The position numbers and the translations under genes were made by a program. Of a stretch of 64,000 nucleotides of DNA, positions 1-12,252 are shown piece by piece; positions within the stretch are counted from its first letter, which is position 1; every line of letters begins with the position of its first letter. The notes below the pieces were generated by a model. That model made no database searches, had not been told where the DNA came from, and saw only the letters and a program-made list of their open reading frames with translations. Origin of the DNA: Gibbula magus (taxonomy: Eukaryota > Mollusca > Gastropoda > Trochida > Trochidae). Location of the stretch: assembly GCA_936450465.1 (NCBI GenBank), contig OW388291.1, positions 39,954,873-40,018,872 on the forward strand, given 5' to 3'.

Positions 1-1146
1 GGACGGAGAAATTACTCGTCTTGCACAGCCATCATATCCCCTAGAAAGCACGACAAGAACATATTAATGGAAGCAGGGAGGGGAACCTAACTTCAACATA
101 TGTAATGATGACAATGGGGTTTGCTACCAAAACCTACAATAGACTTGTACACAAGTTTCATTCAGGATCAAACCATTTGTATTATGAATGAGTGATTAAG
201 AGACATTTTAATTATGTTTTCATGGCAAGGATCAGGACATCATATATTTTGTTTTCATTTCGTCCATTTAACATTCCAAGATCTCAGAGTTTGCAACTGT
301 ACGACCGTCACATGTTTCTTCTCAGCTAGCCCACCATAGTGTCTGTGAATACCTATTGAAAATCACAGCTTGCAACACAATTGAATAAAACCCCTTTCGA
401 TTAAGATAGTCTCCGTATGATTCTGTGAAGGTGCAATAATAAGGATTTGTGACCTATCTATGGACCCTGCACAATGTGAAAATGTGGAAAAAATCCAATC
501 TGCTCGTAACTCTTCAGAACCTCCCACAGTCCTTCCCCTTCTGGAAACTTCCGGCGCCATCTTCTCCATCAAAGCATTGTTGACTAATAAACACATGTCG
601 CAGCCGTAGATTTGGCAATACCAAAGAGCTGAACAACCGTTCTATATTCAGTTGTTGTTGCAAGGCTATTGATTGTTATTGCTAACTGAAGTCTAACAGA
701 CAATGTTTCATTTTCATTGGTCTGCTTTTCCAGTGATCCAAACAATTGTGCTTATATACAAATAAAGTCAACTGATGCGTGTGTCTGTCTAAAGTTTTCT
801 ATCCATTGTTCATTTGTGAAATTTTGAACAACATCGTCCTTCTGTTTCTGGAAATATCCCTACTCCTGATATTACTGATGACTGTCTATGCCATCATCAT
901 AAAGGGAAAACATCTCCTTTGTCTCCGACACAGGTACACCAGTGTCTCTAAGATCATGGCATGCGCTCAAATGAAGGAAACTGAAGATTTACTCAATCAA
1001 AATACACATCATTAGATGGCGCATGAACGCATAGCAAATTTTGCATTTACATACCTGAGTATATTTACATAGCGTGTAATTTTGCATACAATGCACATTT
1101 TTGGTGCATGAACAGGGTATTAGACTTGGTTTATTAGTGATAATAT
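1..1146. other. intergenic, nothing recognised
   Basis: AT-rich DNA. Open frames here are short and show no motif, low complexity aside. I see no RNA gene or repeat structure that I can support. Confidence 0.5.
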
Positions 1147-1347
1147 GTGATAAATGAAGGCAGAAAAATGTACATTGTAAAGAGCAAAAGAATGTGTCCA
1201 TTATGTAAATCAGCAATTGAAAACGAAACTCATTTTATGCTTGTTTGTCTATTTTGTTCTGTTTACAGAGGGAACTACATTCCTTATTCCAATTTGTCAA
1301 ACAGCCTGGTCTCGCTTGTATATCATCAATTTCTACTAAAAAAATAG
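1147..1347 (+). pseudogene. LINE ORF2 C-terminal zinc-knuckle remnant
   Basis: The frame contains CPLC, then ENETH, then a further Cys and an aromatic/Arg-containing tail (VYRGNYIP). This C-x2-C...E-x-H...C pattern is what closes the reverse-transcriptase ORF of many CR1/Jockey-type non-LTR retrotransposons. No reverse transcriptase domain is visible upstream, so this is a 5'-truncated copy that kept only the last about 60 codons. Two further remnants of the same kind of tail occur at 11279-11437 and around 42230-42340. The assignment rests on the motif only; the LINE clade cannot be named. Confidence 0.5.
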
Positions 1348-1615
1348 AATATTATTCTTAACTTGTCAATGTTTATCAACCTTACAGCTGCGTACCGAAA
1401 GTTTGTTCACCTACATATGTATCTTAGTGCAAAAATCATGTAAATTGACAATCATTGTAACGTCAATAAAATTACACCACATACAATGACAATGAACCAT
1501 AATATACATCCATGAGTAAAATATTCTCAAACGTATACTGTGATCGTCACGCCATGTGTGCATGTGTATGAAATTTGGCTTAAAGAAATGGACAGAAGGG
1601 ATCAAAGTTTAAAAA

Positions 1616-2224
1616 TAGAGCCATGGGCTCTGTAGCTCATCACGATTTCATTGATTTACTATCTCAAGTTGAATATTTAAGTTATTTAAGTTATTGTTTA
1701 CAAGCAAAAGATAGGTTCTTAGATCATGACCACTATGACCCCATTTGGGGTCTCGTGATCACACAATCTACAATTTAGAATCCCCATTGGCCAAGGAGTC
1801 TGCACACAACTTTTCAGCTCTCTAGACCTTTTGGAACTGGAGAAGAAGATGAAAATAGGTTTTTAAGGATGTGACCCCTGTCACCCCATTTTTGGTCATG
1901 GGGTCACGAAATCTACAATTTAGATTCCCCATTGGCCAAGGAGTCTGCATACAACTTTTCAACTCTCTAGACCTTTCGGAACTGGAGAAGAAGATGAAAA
2001 TAGGTGTTTTAATGATGTGAACCCTGTGACCCCATTTGGGGTCACAGGGTCACGAAATCTACAATTTAGAATCCACATTGGCCAAGGAGTCTGCACATAA
2101 AATTTCAGCTCTGTGGAGTCATTGGTTCTTGAGAAGAAGTCGAAAAGCGAAAAGTTTACGGACGGGCGGATGAACACCATGCCATGCCATAAGCCCATCG
2201 GGCCTTTCAGGTCTGATGAGCTAA
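1616..2224 (+). mobile_element. pearl-like non-autonomous element, family A, copy 1
   Basis: Starts with a small palindrome (AGAGCCATGGGCTCT) followed by AGCTCATCA and ends with CTGATGAGCT, so the ends are inverted copies of each other. Between them lie three imperfect core repeats of about 130 bp, recognisable by GGGGTCAC, ACAATTTAGAAT and CCATTGGCCAAGGAGTCTG. Before the right end there is an ACGG/GGAC tract and a GC-rich hairpin region (AAGCCCATCGGGCC). Core repeats plus an (ACGG)n tract next to a terminal hairpin is the layout known for molluscan pearl elements, which are thought to be Helitron/Helentron relatives. Related copies are at 2556, 6805, 9842, 14891, 24531 and 62319. Confidence 0.7.
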
Positions 2225-2555
2225 CAATTCGAATAAAAGTTTTCATATTGAGTAAATGAGAAAAAGATCATCCCAAATACATTGCATGAATACAAGGCGA
2301 AATATATGATGTATATTAGACCCAATTGATAATTTACCGAATCTTTCACAGAAAAAATCCTGTAGTTTTGAAAAGATTGATCCCCTGTCACTTCAAAGAG
2401 CTGCCAAAAATGTAACTGTTTACTATGAAATATTAAATCAGGTGATGTTATGCGCAGTTATGAGACTGAGAACTAAGCTTATAAAAAAAACTCGTCCTGA
2501 AAGGTAACACCAAATTCTAGAATTAACTGTCATGGTCTTTCACAACCGACAAAAA
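2225..2555. other. AT-rich spacer between two family A elements
   Basis: Nothing recognised between the two adjacent pearl-like copies. Confidence 0.4.
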
Positions 2556-3880
2556 TAGAGCCACTGGCTCTGAAGCTCATCAGGAATCATGTTATTAATT
2601 ATCCCTAAGGAAAAGATTAAGATATCACATAATAAGTCATTGCCCAGTCGTCAAATTTATTATCAAAATTGGTTACACATTAATCCATATTCATTATAAA
2701 TAATGTAGACCTTTGCAGTTTATTGTTTTACTTCTTATTTTTATTCTGGAATTATCAACATTTATTACATAATGAAAAAGAGCCCCTATTTGTTTCTAAA
2801 AATCCTGTTTCTCATAGGCTCATAGTTTCATAGGCTCCTTTTCAATATTTAATTAATAAATTCTTTTGAGCATCCGAGTAAGACTAAATCAGTAACACAG
2901 CAGAGACGTAACCTGAAACCTCCGTGTATTAGCTGCTGTTTGCATCTCTGCCAGGGAGTGGTCACTCCCCAGGTCAACACCTGCAATTACACAATATGCA
3001 GACCCTGGACTCACAGCCAGTAAATTAGAATATTTTAAATTTTGTTTTCCCCATCTTTATTTATTTTTCTTTATTGGAAAAGAAGATGTGGTATCACAAA
3101 CTCATGTAGCTAGTTTTAATAGTCTTATCTTACTTCATCGCCAGTCATATTTAGTTCACATATCTAATGTAAAAAAAAAAATTCTTAACCCTTTTTAATT
3201 TTTTTCCTATGCATCCTGTCACAATATTCAGTTCACAGGCTATTCAATAGTTCTTATTTCACATTGATTACATGTCCATAATGTAGTATTACTCTTAAGC
3301 TGACATATGAAGTGCACATAAAATCTCATTATCTTCACAGCTCATTAAAACAGCTGTTTTAAGTGGTTACCCCTGTGATCCATATTTGGGGTCACAAGAT
3401 CACCAAATCTACAATTTAGAATCCCTATTGGCCAAAGAGACTGTACATAACATTTCAGCTTTCTGGAGCTTTTGAGACTGGAGAAAAAGATGAAAAATGC
3501 TTTTAAGGTTGTGACCCCTGTGGCCCTTATTTGGGGTCACAGGATTACCAAATCTACAATTTAGAATCCCCGTCAGTCAAGGAGTCTGTTCATTAAAATT
3601 TAGCTCTCTATGTTCATTGGGACTGGAGAAGAAGATGAAAATAGCTTTTAGGTAATGACCCCTGTGGCCCTTATTTTGGGTCACAGGGTCACCAAATCTA
3701 CAATTTAGAATCCCCATTGGCCAAGGAGTCTGTACATAAAATTTCAGCTCTCCAGAGTCATTGGTTCTGGAGAAGAAGTCGAAAAAGTGAAAAGTTTACG
3801 GACGGACGGACGGACGGAAGGATGGACGGACGCCATCCCATGCCATAAGCCCATCGGGCCTTTCAGGCCTGATGAGCTAA
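2556..3880 (+). mobile_element. pearl-like non-autonomous element, family A, long copy
   Basis: Same ends as the copy at 1616: AGAGCCACTGGCTCT then AGCTCATCAGG on the left, CCTGATGAGCT on the right. It carries three core repeats (3360-3790), a clear (GGAC)n tract at 3799-3830, and an extra AT-rich left part of about 800 bp that is shared with the copy at 24531. No transposase frame is visible, so it must depend on proteins supplied elsewhere. Confidence 0.75.
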
Positions 3881-4436
3881 AAATACAATTCGTTTGCTTT
3901 GTCATGCGTCTAGGAAGTATACGCGTGCTTTATCTTGTTTGCTTCACTGGCCCACACTCATCGAAATATTCAGCCCATGCTAAGATTGAGTACAGGGTTC
4001 TGTGGGATACACATGTACTGTGCACAATAGCCGTGCCTGTTGCACTTCACTGCAATCAGATGCTCGATGCAGTAAATTTGTAAGATAAGTGACATATACA
4101 GACGGTGTGAGCAACTGATAAGTGATCGTTTCATATTGCGATCCTTATACATACTATTGCACAATAATGTTTCATATTATAAAAAATCGGGTCGTGTGTT
4201 TTCCTGTCGATTAAATTGGTCCATGTCATGCAAAACACTTTAACTTTTTAAAATGAACAAGTTTATTTCATTTTACTCTAAAGATATCTCTAATTTTGTT
4301 ATATAGTGTTCGGAAATTTGGGGAGCACATTATTTCCAAATCATAATTTAAAAGGTTTCTAATAGCAGGTAAATGTGCTTCAAATAAAGCCATATACTTA
4401 GCGAAACAGGTTGTTATAACATGCATATTGAAATTC
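3881..4436. other. intergenic, nothing recognised
   Basis: AT-rich. The open frames at 3787-4083 begin in the pearl-like element and run out of it without any domain. Confidence 0.4.
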
Positions 4437-4760
4437 AATTGGGGTGAGGTGAGGTTAGTTGGGGTTTAACGCCGCTTTCAAGAGTATTTCACTTATATCA
4501 CGGCTGCTAGTGTTAAGGCAGGGAGAAAGCGCGCAACGCCATGTGGCTATGCATAGCGGTGGAACCTGCGAGCATTGGCTTGAACTAGCGAACCATGGGT
4601 GGTACTACGCTGAGATTCAGTGAAGCATTGCACCCAAACCTTACTGCGTGGAGAACAGTTCTCTACTGCAGACAAAGTTGCCATGCCCCTGGCGGGATTC
4701 GAACCCCGGACCTCTTGATCCGAAGCCGAACGCGCTAACCACTGCACTATCCGGCCCCCT
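4437..4760 (-). mobile_element. tRNA-derived SINE, near full length
   Basis: Read on the minus strand, the head (4760 to 4683) has a pol III A box (TAGTGCAGTGG) and a perfect B box (GGTTCGAATCC). The anticodon loop reads CTTCGGA, so the source resembles tRNA-Arg(UCG), but the acceptor stem is degraded and a 3' body of about 240 bp follows. The body ends with the stretch GGCGTTAAACCCCAAC and a short C/A-rich tail. The same body recurs at 15391, 36325 and in split form at 41081-44823. It is a SINE and not a tRNA gene. Confidence 0.8.
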
Positions 4761-5302
4761 GGGCGACCTTTGGGTCTTTAAACATCGAATAAATCTGTCT
4801 GCCTGTACTGTACAACACAACAAAACTATCCTTACAGTAAACGATAAGAGAAGTGAAGGGAAGAATCACTAGTGTCAAACTAGATGGACTCACAAAACAC
4901 AGTTCAGTTCACCTCTCACCTTATCTCTGTCATCTTGCTGTGTCACTTGGCGGTAGTCGACTCAGTCACGTGATCACAGGTCACATGATCACGGGGACTG
5001 TTTACTTTTCTCAGCATTGAGTTACACGTCATTGAAGCAGCATAGAATTAAAGGTGCAAGCCCGCTTCGTCGATAACTAATAACTAATTTCAAATGTTGC
5101 ATAGTATCGACAAACAGAAATAAACTGATTACCCAAGTGGAACAATCAATTCTTTATCTCGGTACGTGTGACATCCGGTCCATATACAGGTAACAGTAAG
5201 CAGGTTGGACAATTTTAAAACAATTGGCTCCTCAGACGGAGTGCATGGCGGATAAAGAGCTGAAGTGAAATAATATTATTTGTACTGCATGATGCCATTG
5301 AA
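4761..5302. other. intergenic, nothing recognised
   Basis: No coding or repeat structure that I can support. Confidence 0.4.
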
Positions 5303-5677
5303 TTGATGAAACTATGTTTTAAACCATATGGCGTCCAAAAAAGGATTGTACATGTAGATAGATGGATTCATCCAAGCCTGTTGATGTTGTTACAACTAAT
5401 TACTGTGTCGAATAAATTGTATATAATCACTTTGAAACTCAAAAACCTTGTGACCGAATCTGTTTCTCATCAGCGTTTAGTACAATCCAACCCCATCTCC
5501 TTGTCCGTAAACTCATCAAAATCAGTGTCAATCCCTCCATGCATCATAAAGTTGATAAGTAATGTTTGGACCAACAGGACACGATCTATTCGTGCCGGTA
5601 ATTGTGGGTCTTCAACTGGGGTTCATCAGGGATGCGTTCTGTCACCTTTGTTATTAATTACATATATAAAGGAATAA
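5303..5677 (+). pseudogene. LINE reverse transcriptase remnant
   Basis: The end of this frame reads TGVHQGCVLSPLLLITYI, which matches the G-x-x-Q-G-x-x-L-S-P-x-L motif of non-LTR reverse transcriptases. The preceding residues (IIKLISNVWTNRTRSIRAGN) are compatible with the RT segment just before it. The catalytic YxDD motif is not reached, because the frame closes right after this block, and the upstream half has no recognisable RT motif. It is a small decayed fragment; the clade is not determinable. Confidence 0.6.
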
Positions 5678-6804
5678 TAATTCTTATGAAAATGCATAAC
5701 GATCAGAAATTTCTTATATTTTGGGACCAGGTGTAAGTCGATAGAAACTGTTAGTATATGTGAAACATCTGTTGAAATCGTGTCAAAATGTAAGTAAAAT
5801 ATGTACTTAAATTAAGTCCGTGACAGTACTACTTTACCACCATTGTCGATAAATTAAATTGAAATTGTAATACTGAAGCTCAGTACAAAACGTGTCAATA
5901 GAGACTATATTTCATGAAATTCAAAAAATTAAAATCGTTTGATGTTGATACAATCTAAATACATTTAGATCGACTGTCCTATATCATGGATGTACACCTG
6001 TTGATCTAAATTTACTTAGATTGATGTTGATATGAAATCTTGATATGAAACTTTTCAACACATGCTTTGTTGAGATATCGGATCCTTCGGCATACAATGT
6101 TGGTATGGTTCCCAAAGTCTTCAGGATAAAAACAAACTAATGAAGAGTGTGAATATTTGTGCAAAAAGTGTCGGTACTATCATGGACCGTCCATCTTCAA
6201 AAAATGACAAGAACATTTTTTTCACATGCTCGGAAGATCATTTCAGATTCATCACACATTTTGCACAAAGAAAACTCACTTTTGCCATCTGGAAAACGTT
6301 TAAATATGCCTTGTCATAAGTCAGACAGTACTGAGGAATGTTAATGAAATCTGTGAAATTGTTGTAACTGCTGTGTTGTAAATACACGGTTTCATATATA
6401 ATGTACTATATATCTTTTATCATGCTATGTTCTGCTGTATGTAAAACGAATTCCCTTTTGAGTAAAAAGGTGTTATCTATCTGTTACAATTTGGAGAGTT
6501 GCACATGTAAAATATTGTTTTAAAATACTGTAATAATTTATACAATGTTGAAATATATCAAAATGTTTTTTTCTATCTTATGTTTGTTGTTTCACTGTAT
6601 TGCAATCATAACAGGTGTAACTATGCGTGTTTGTTTGCATGGTGTTGCATATTGTCAACAGTTATTTTGGAGTACTTTGAACAGTTGTCGGTGATTCGGG
6701 TATAAACCGGATTAGATATAAAGAAATGGTGCAATCATGAGGCAGTCATATATGTTTTGTTATAATTCCCTGTATCCCGATGATTCATACAGGCTCCTAT
6801 GCTG
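5678..6804. other. AT-rich intergenic stretch
   Basis: Apart from short TAGAT-containing inverted repeats around 5950-6030, nothing recognised. Confidence 0.4.
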
Positions 6805-6850
6805 AAAATAGAGTCAATGGCTCTACAGCTCATCAGACTTTGTTTAAATA
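6805..6850 (+). mobile_element. left-end fragment of pearl-like family A
   Basis: AGAGTCAATGGCTCT followed by AGCTCATCAG matches the left end of family A. No right end or core repeat follows, so only the terminus survives. Confidence 0.5.
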
Positions 6851-7860
6851 ATATTAATTATAACAGTTTTCAGAAGTAGTTCAGTGTTGTCAGTAGGTTA
6901 ACAAATGTACAACCTATATATATTGACCCATGGGTTTACAGGCGAAAAAAGGTTTTTATAGACCTCCAAGCCAAAACACCTATCACTTCATACAGTTCTG
7001 ACAATAAAGCAACATCTTTTGAAAACGTTTATTTTTGCTCTGAGGGAATACAGTGGTATTTTACTGACGCTTCAAGTGTGCTTATCTTGGAGTAACGAGT
7101 AACACTGCTTACCTCCCTCGCTCCAGACATGGTCTTTCGTTCAGGCTTCTGTGGTGTTCAACTAGTCTTCCTCTTTTAAGACTATTTTACAGAAGATATA
7201 TATGCTTTTATTCCTCCATAGGAGAGAACAAGGGAAATTGAGAGTAGAGATGATTATTAAGTATTTACATTGTCAGTATCACAGAATCCGTTCAGAGTCT
7301 CATTTTTGACCGTGTTGGTCAATTAATTGAGTCACACAGCTCGTACAGTCCTTGTATTGTGTGACAGGCGTATGTTACGTGGTCATCGTGGTTAGGAATG
7401 ATTCCAAAAACTAATACCTTCAGAGGGAGATATCAAGATGATAAAATAGTATAATACTAACCTCCCAATTCTCTTGCGACTGCAAGCTACAGTGACGTCA
7501 TGATGAGAAGGAATCTCATTCATTTAATAACTGACCATATGTGAATGTGTAAATAATTGTCTTATTTCTGTAATTCTCTATGAATGTTCATAATCAAGAC
7601 GTTAAACTAGATTCTCTTCTGGGCTGGGAGCAAGGGACATGGCAATCAGTGTGATGTTGCAGTGCGAGTTGCTCGTGCGAGAAGATTGTTACAGTAGTCG
7701 ATCATGGAGAGCATACCATGAAACTGAATCATTGAGAACGTTGCGGATGTTGTCGATGTTATTTAGGTGGTAATAGCATTTCCCTACTATGGTTGTCATG
7801 GTTGTTCTATGGACAGTGGGGAGTCCACATAGACTTTGATAATTTTTCAGATATGATGAC
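6851..7860. other. intergenic, nothing recognised
   Basis: No supported feature. Confidence 0.4.
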
Positions 7861-8100
7861 AATGAGATGTCAGGGGTAACATTGGGCAATGAGCCCATGT
7901 TAAGGTTAACGTACTCTCGTGTATATGTGAAAGCTCTGTTTCAAGGGCTGAGCACTCCAGTAATATCATTTCAACTAATTTTACCTGTATCTGAGTTAAC
8001 AAATTCAAAGCATCAAAACTTGGCCTTTTTACCACAGACATGGGGCAAAACGCCTTTAAGGCAGGGGCAAAACGACATATAGGCTTATTGCCCCTCATTA
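7861..8100. repeat. possible fragment of the GGGGCAAAACG-type TIR element
   Basis: Contains GGGCAATGAGCCC, two GGGGCAAAACG motifs and GGCTTATTGCCCC. The same motif set is found in the ends of the TIR element at 41242-44675. No TIR pair can be defined here. Confidence 0.3.
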
Positions 8101-8416
8101 TACTTTCTAACGTGTTAATATGTCTGCTTTGATTGTTTTCCAACATAATTCGAAGGAAGTATTAATCATCAAATCAGCTTCTTGGTCCTATGAAACGTAC
8201 CTATACATCGGCTAGTATATAGCTGGTGATCCAAGGGTATTTAATTACTTTTTTATTATCACAATCTAAAGCTGCATTAAATAACGAGGATATTTGATGC
8301 AATCTCCTTGTACTTCAAGTGAATTTTATCGATTTAATGGTCTGAAACTGTTAACAATTAACAATAACTTGGCATGCTGTTTTTGTAAAACTCTAAAATG
8401 TCAATGGAAGTATAAG

Positions 8417-8840
8417 TCAGTCAAACTCTACATCTGACTCGCAATTCGGGCATACAAACTGGCGAGTTCCTGCAGTGCATTCCTCGTGCGCCCATTTTAA
8501 GCATACCTGACACTGAACCCAGGTTTCACCTGGTTTGGACGTGGTAAAGGCTTCACAACAGATCAAGCAAGGCCGATCTTCATCGTCGCTCTCGTCAGTG
8601 ACTGACTTCTTACTTTTCCTCTGTTGCTCTGAACCTTTCCTTCTTTGTTGATTCGTCCTTTTTCGTGTCTTGGCCTGGGGTTTTTGCTTTTTCAATAGCT
8701 CATCTTTGTAAGGTGAGGATGTCAGTATAGTTGCTTATTCTGTTCGTCTTGTCCTTGGTCTTTTGCTGGATAGTTTTGGCAAAGGAGAAAGAGATCTGGT
8801 GAGATCCTTTAGCTCCGATGCTGATGATGTCCCACCAGTA
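8417..8840 (-). pseudogene. C-terminal part of a pogo/Tigger-like (DDE) transposase with PHD-like zinc finger
   Basis: The last 92 codons (8695 to 8417) encode a basic stretch, an acidic stretch (DESDDED) and a Cys-rich domain: C43, C46, C62, C65, H70, C73, C82 and C85, with WVQCQVC and KWAH. This PHD-like finger is common at the C-terminus of CENP-B/Jerky/Tigger-type transposase proteins of invertebrates. Upstream in the same frame the text LPKLSSKRPRTRRTE, a stop, then ATILTSSPYKDELL matches the proline- and arginine-rich tail usually seen before that finger. The in-frame stop at 8735-8737 and the lack of a DDE catalytic core within the window mark it as a broken copy. A domesticated host protein is less likely. 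Confidence 0.55.
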
Positions 8841-8868
8841 CATCTGTTGTTTTCCTTTGTAGCTACGT

Positions 8869-9180
8869 TTAGACAGTCATAATGTCCAACGTCCTCACCC
8901 ACTGACGTAACCTGAACCAGTAGTGGTCGTTGGCAAAGGTCTCCCCATATCGGGATATAACAGTCTTATCAACACTTAAGACAGTAATAGGCATTTGAAG
9001 AAATCTGGCCAAAGCCAAAATTTCTAACCTGGCATCCTGTTGGTGTTGGCCATGGCGGCTAGTCTCTGCTCCAGTGATGAATAACTGACCAAGTAGGCAA
9101 ATCCCCATTGACATATTCTTCTCCGTCTGCTCTTAACTCCTCCACGCGATCTTCCATGGACCCAATCACATTTTTCTCAG
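8869..9180 (-). pseudogene. possible decayed OTU-like cysteine protease fragment
   Basis: One frame reads DARLEILALARFLQMPITVLS and, further on, NDHYWFRL. A leucine-rich helix ending in a P-I-x-V strand followed by an HY pair resembles the middle and the His-containing end of OTU-type deubiquitinases, which occur in molluscan mobile elements. The catalytic D-x-x-C segment is not seen, and the upstream part (MEDRVEELRADGEEYV from 9160) is in another frame, which implies a frameshift. It lies next to the transposase tail on the same strand. The family assignment is tentative. Confidence 0.25.
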
Positions 9181-9344
9181 CTCGTTAGCTTTAATCGTCT
9201 CTAGTTCAGCTAAACAAGGATTAGTGAGGATTCCAAAATCATTTCTCTCCCCATTTTGCAAGTTGATATCTATTCCAATAACAATGCTACGGAACAGACA
9301 CCGTCAATCGCCAGATGTCTGGATCTGAATTTATTCGACTGAAT

Positions 9345-9620
9345 ATCAGTGACTGGTCGAGCATCCTGAGGAGGTGCAGGTCGAGCATCTTGAGGTGCAG
9401 GTCGAGCATCTTGAGTAGGTGCAGGTCGAGCATCTTGAGGTGCAGGTCGAGCACCTTGAGAAGGTGCAGGTCGAGCATCCTGAGGTCCAGGTCGAGCATC
9501 CTGAGGTCCAGGTCGAGCATCCTGGGGTCCAGGTCGAGCATCTTGAGGAGGTGCAGATCGAGCATCTTGAGGAGGTGCATGTTGAGCATCTCGAGGAGGT
9601 GCAGGTCGAGCATCCAGTGA
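9345..9620. repeat. 21/24-bp minisatellite
   Basis: About a dozen copies of a unit around AGGTCGAGCATCYTGAGG, mixed 21 and 24 bp long. Because the units are multiples of three, all frames stay open (the minus strand reads repeated MLDLHLLK), but the peptides have no other support. Confidence 0.85.
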
Positions 9621-9841
9621 TGGCCTTATCTGGTGTAGCTGTAGTGAGAATTGCTTTCCTTGACAGCTCTGCTATCTCATAAATTGTTATGCGCCGTCCA
9701 GGTTTCGAAGTCACCCAGGTGTCCGCGCATGCATTGTAGGCACTTTTCAAGGACTTGAAGTGGCTGCATTTTGTGAGTGTTGTGTGCGTGTTGAAAAAAA
9801 CTGAATGACAAGAGACCAATAAATGTGATATAATACTTATA

Positions 9842-9965
9842 ATAGCTCATCAAGTCTAAAAGGCCAGCTAGGTTTATAGCATGGGCAGTCATCCAGTGTC
9901 TGAAAAGTTCTCACTTTGACGCTCACAAAGTAATCACACCATTTATCAAGAACCAACTTAATCAT
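9842..9965 (-). mobile_element. right-end fragment of pearl-like family A
   Basis: Matches the reverse complement of the family A right end: AGCTCATCA, a diverged hairpin region (AAAAGGCCAGC), then GAAAAGTTCTCACTTTGACG and CAAGAACCAA. The ACGG tract is lost. An old, truncated copy. Confidence 0.5.
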
Positions 9966-10215
9966 GTGGGACTTGCTAAAGGGAAGGAAACATGATAAGT
10001 ATGAATATTGATTGTAATAAAAATTTATAGTTGTATGCGAAAGTTTTACATTTTTATATGGATAAAGGGAATGACAAAAGTATTTCAATCTTGTATCAGT
10101 CTCATTTTAAAAAGTGTGTTAACAGTGTTATCAATGGTACCAATTGTTTGAGGTTTAAGATCCAGTGATATTTACTGATCAAAAGTGGGTGGTGCGATAT
10201 TTATGACGACGTGTA

Positions 10216-10738
10216 ATATGTTAACGGCAATAAGGAGAATCAGGCAGTAAAGTTACATCTCAGACAATAAGCTACTGCCTAGATAAGTTTCGATCAATTC
10301 CCCTTATTGCCTAAGCATTAATGTTACTGTCTAAAAAAATATGTTATGTATGTGCCATTCTTAAAAGTACAACTTCAATTTTCAATTTTCAATTTTGCAA
10401 TGATGATTTGGGTTGGAATTACTTTTTATTCACTTTAGAAATATACAAACTATATGATGCTACCAAAGACATTACAGGTGTGTCTATCTTACAGCACACC
10501 AGCATAAAGAAGCACCATGTTGTTGTCAAATTCTGCCTGGCCCATGTTTTAATATGTACTAATATATGGTTGTTGTTTGAAAGAAAAGGGCAATCGGTTT
10601 TCGGTTTAGTTGGTATTTAGAAGGAACAAAATAAAAGTGTTTTAGGCAGTAACGTTACTGCCTGGCCAAAATCGCAGGCACTAGTGCTTCTGCCTTAGGC
10701 AATAACGTTACTACCTGACCCTTATTGCCGCTAACATA
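10216..10738. mobile_element. non-autonomous TIR element of about 520 bp
   Basis: Left end ATATGTTAACGGCAATAAGG and right end CTTATTGCCGCTAACATATA are inverted copies, continuing inwards through CAGGCAGTAA / TTACTACCTG. The interior holds further copies of the palindromic CAGTAACGTTACTG. No transposase. Two flanking AT-rich stretches make the target duplication hard to read. Confidence 0.65.
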
Positions 10739-11278
10739 TATATAAATATATATAGCTATCTATATAGGCCTAGTGTCTGTCCTAGTAGTCTCAGCCATGC
10801 ATCATTCATTTGAATATCTCACAAATAAGGAAGCAATAAACACGAGTTGATCAAGTACTAATTTTACCGCGGTAGCATGGTGTCAGACACCGAGGCGTCG
10901 GCACTTCCGGTTCCACCGGAAGTTGTGCTTCAAAGTTGATTCCTGATATATTTCCTGTTGCTAAACGGACCGCATTACTCACTGTCCGACCCGGGGTGTG
11001 ATTATGAAATAAATTCCATAATTTGTTTGTTTATTGACTTGCAAAAGGTTTGAAATGTAAACAAACTCCAGTATTTATATAAACAGTTGAATCTGACTGT
11101 AACCCACAGAGTTAAAAGGTCATTAGAAATTACTTTGCCAATGAAGAATTATTTCCTCTGTATATGGAAATAAGACTGTGGTTAATACTATATGATTGGA
11201 TGATAGGAAGATTAACATTATTTACAGTAACTAAACGCTGATCTCTATCGTGTCAATTTATCTGAAAGTATATCTGGA
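10739..11278. other. intergenic, nothing recognised
   Basis: Contains a short GC-rich piece at 10866-10935 with ACCGCGGTAGC and an ACTTCCGGT/ACCGGAAGT inverted pair; otherwise AT-rich. Confidence 0.4.
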
Positions 11279-11437
11279 ATGTATGGTGTTTTGGTTGAAG
11301 AAGTCTATCATTTCATCTTAAGATGTCAAAGATATGCTAATTTCCATTTGGAATTAAAGTTTTCAAAATTTAAAGACAGAATTAGATCTAAATACAATTC
11401 TGTATTGCTATGCAAATCTACCACAACCAGTCAATGA
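11279..11437 (+). pseudogene. LINE ORF2 C-terminal remnant
   Basis: The 52-codon frame contains VEEVYHFILRCQRYANFHLELK, matching the E-x-x-x-H-x-x-x-x-C-x-x-Y tail of non-LTR retrotransposon polyproteins. Cysteines of the first knuckle half are missing, so only the very end is preserved. Confidence 0.4.
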
Positions 11438-12252
11438 AAACATGTTTTACCATGTTCATAAATTCATTGGACAGAGTCAACGGCTCAATCAATACAGAAA
11501 TATAATGTATGTAATAATCTTATTTTTAATGTATTTGTCATAACAATAATATTTCTAATTGTGTAATACCTTAATACTGTTCTATTTTATAACTAGCAAT
11601 GAAATATGTGATTATACGATGAAAATTTAATCCATATTTGAACATAAGCAGTAGAAAGTCATATTTTCACTGCAGTGACTAACGTGTGGCCGGAATTACT
11701 TTTCATGATTGTCTCCCTTTGAAATGAAATTATCTCCCTTTGTAAAGTGATTACCTCCCTTGCTTTCCACGTCTTACGGTGGACGCCAATGTGATGTGAT
11801 GTTTCAGTCAATGCTTGTTGCCCTTTTGTGGTGGTAATATCACATTCAACATTCCTTAACACTCTGAACTTGATATATTGTTGATTTGTTGCATAGTAGT
11901 TCTTTAACTCGTGAAAAACTTGGTGAGGCGAGAGGTATGTGACAGACAATTACGAATGTCACTCGCTGTATGATGAATATCAATTCGCGTTTGATATAAC
12001 GACACAACTTGCGTTTTTCAATGGCATCTTCACTTGACTAGATGGTACCGTAAATAAACATTCACAACAGATTTATTTTTGTAAAACATTGTCCTGTTTT
12101 AAATATCGACTTACTTCAGTCGAATTATTTTCTCACTGCATTTACCGTGAACGTATAACGGGGAGTTGTTATGATTATGACAATCTAGACCGCTCTCACC
12201 TTTCAATGACACGTTTTAATTGTTTTTATGCAGATTAAAGTTATATATTAAA
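11438..12252. other. intergenic, nothing recognised
   Basis: Likely includes LINE 3' UTR directly after the remnant. A run of TCTCCCTTT repeats at 11712-11765 is the only structure seen. Confidence 0.35.

Noticed and set aside
4683..4757. tRNA gene (minus strand) with good A and B boxes
   Set aside because: The acceptor stem does not pair, a long conserved body follows, and the same unit recurs at 41081 with a target duplication. It is the head of a SINE.
9287..9819. Frames of up to 157 codons in four reading frames
   Set aside because: They run through the 21/24-bp minisatellite; no frame has extra support.
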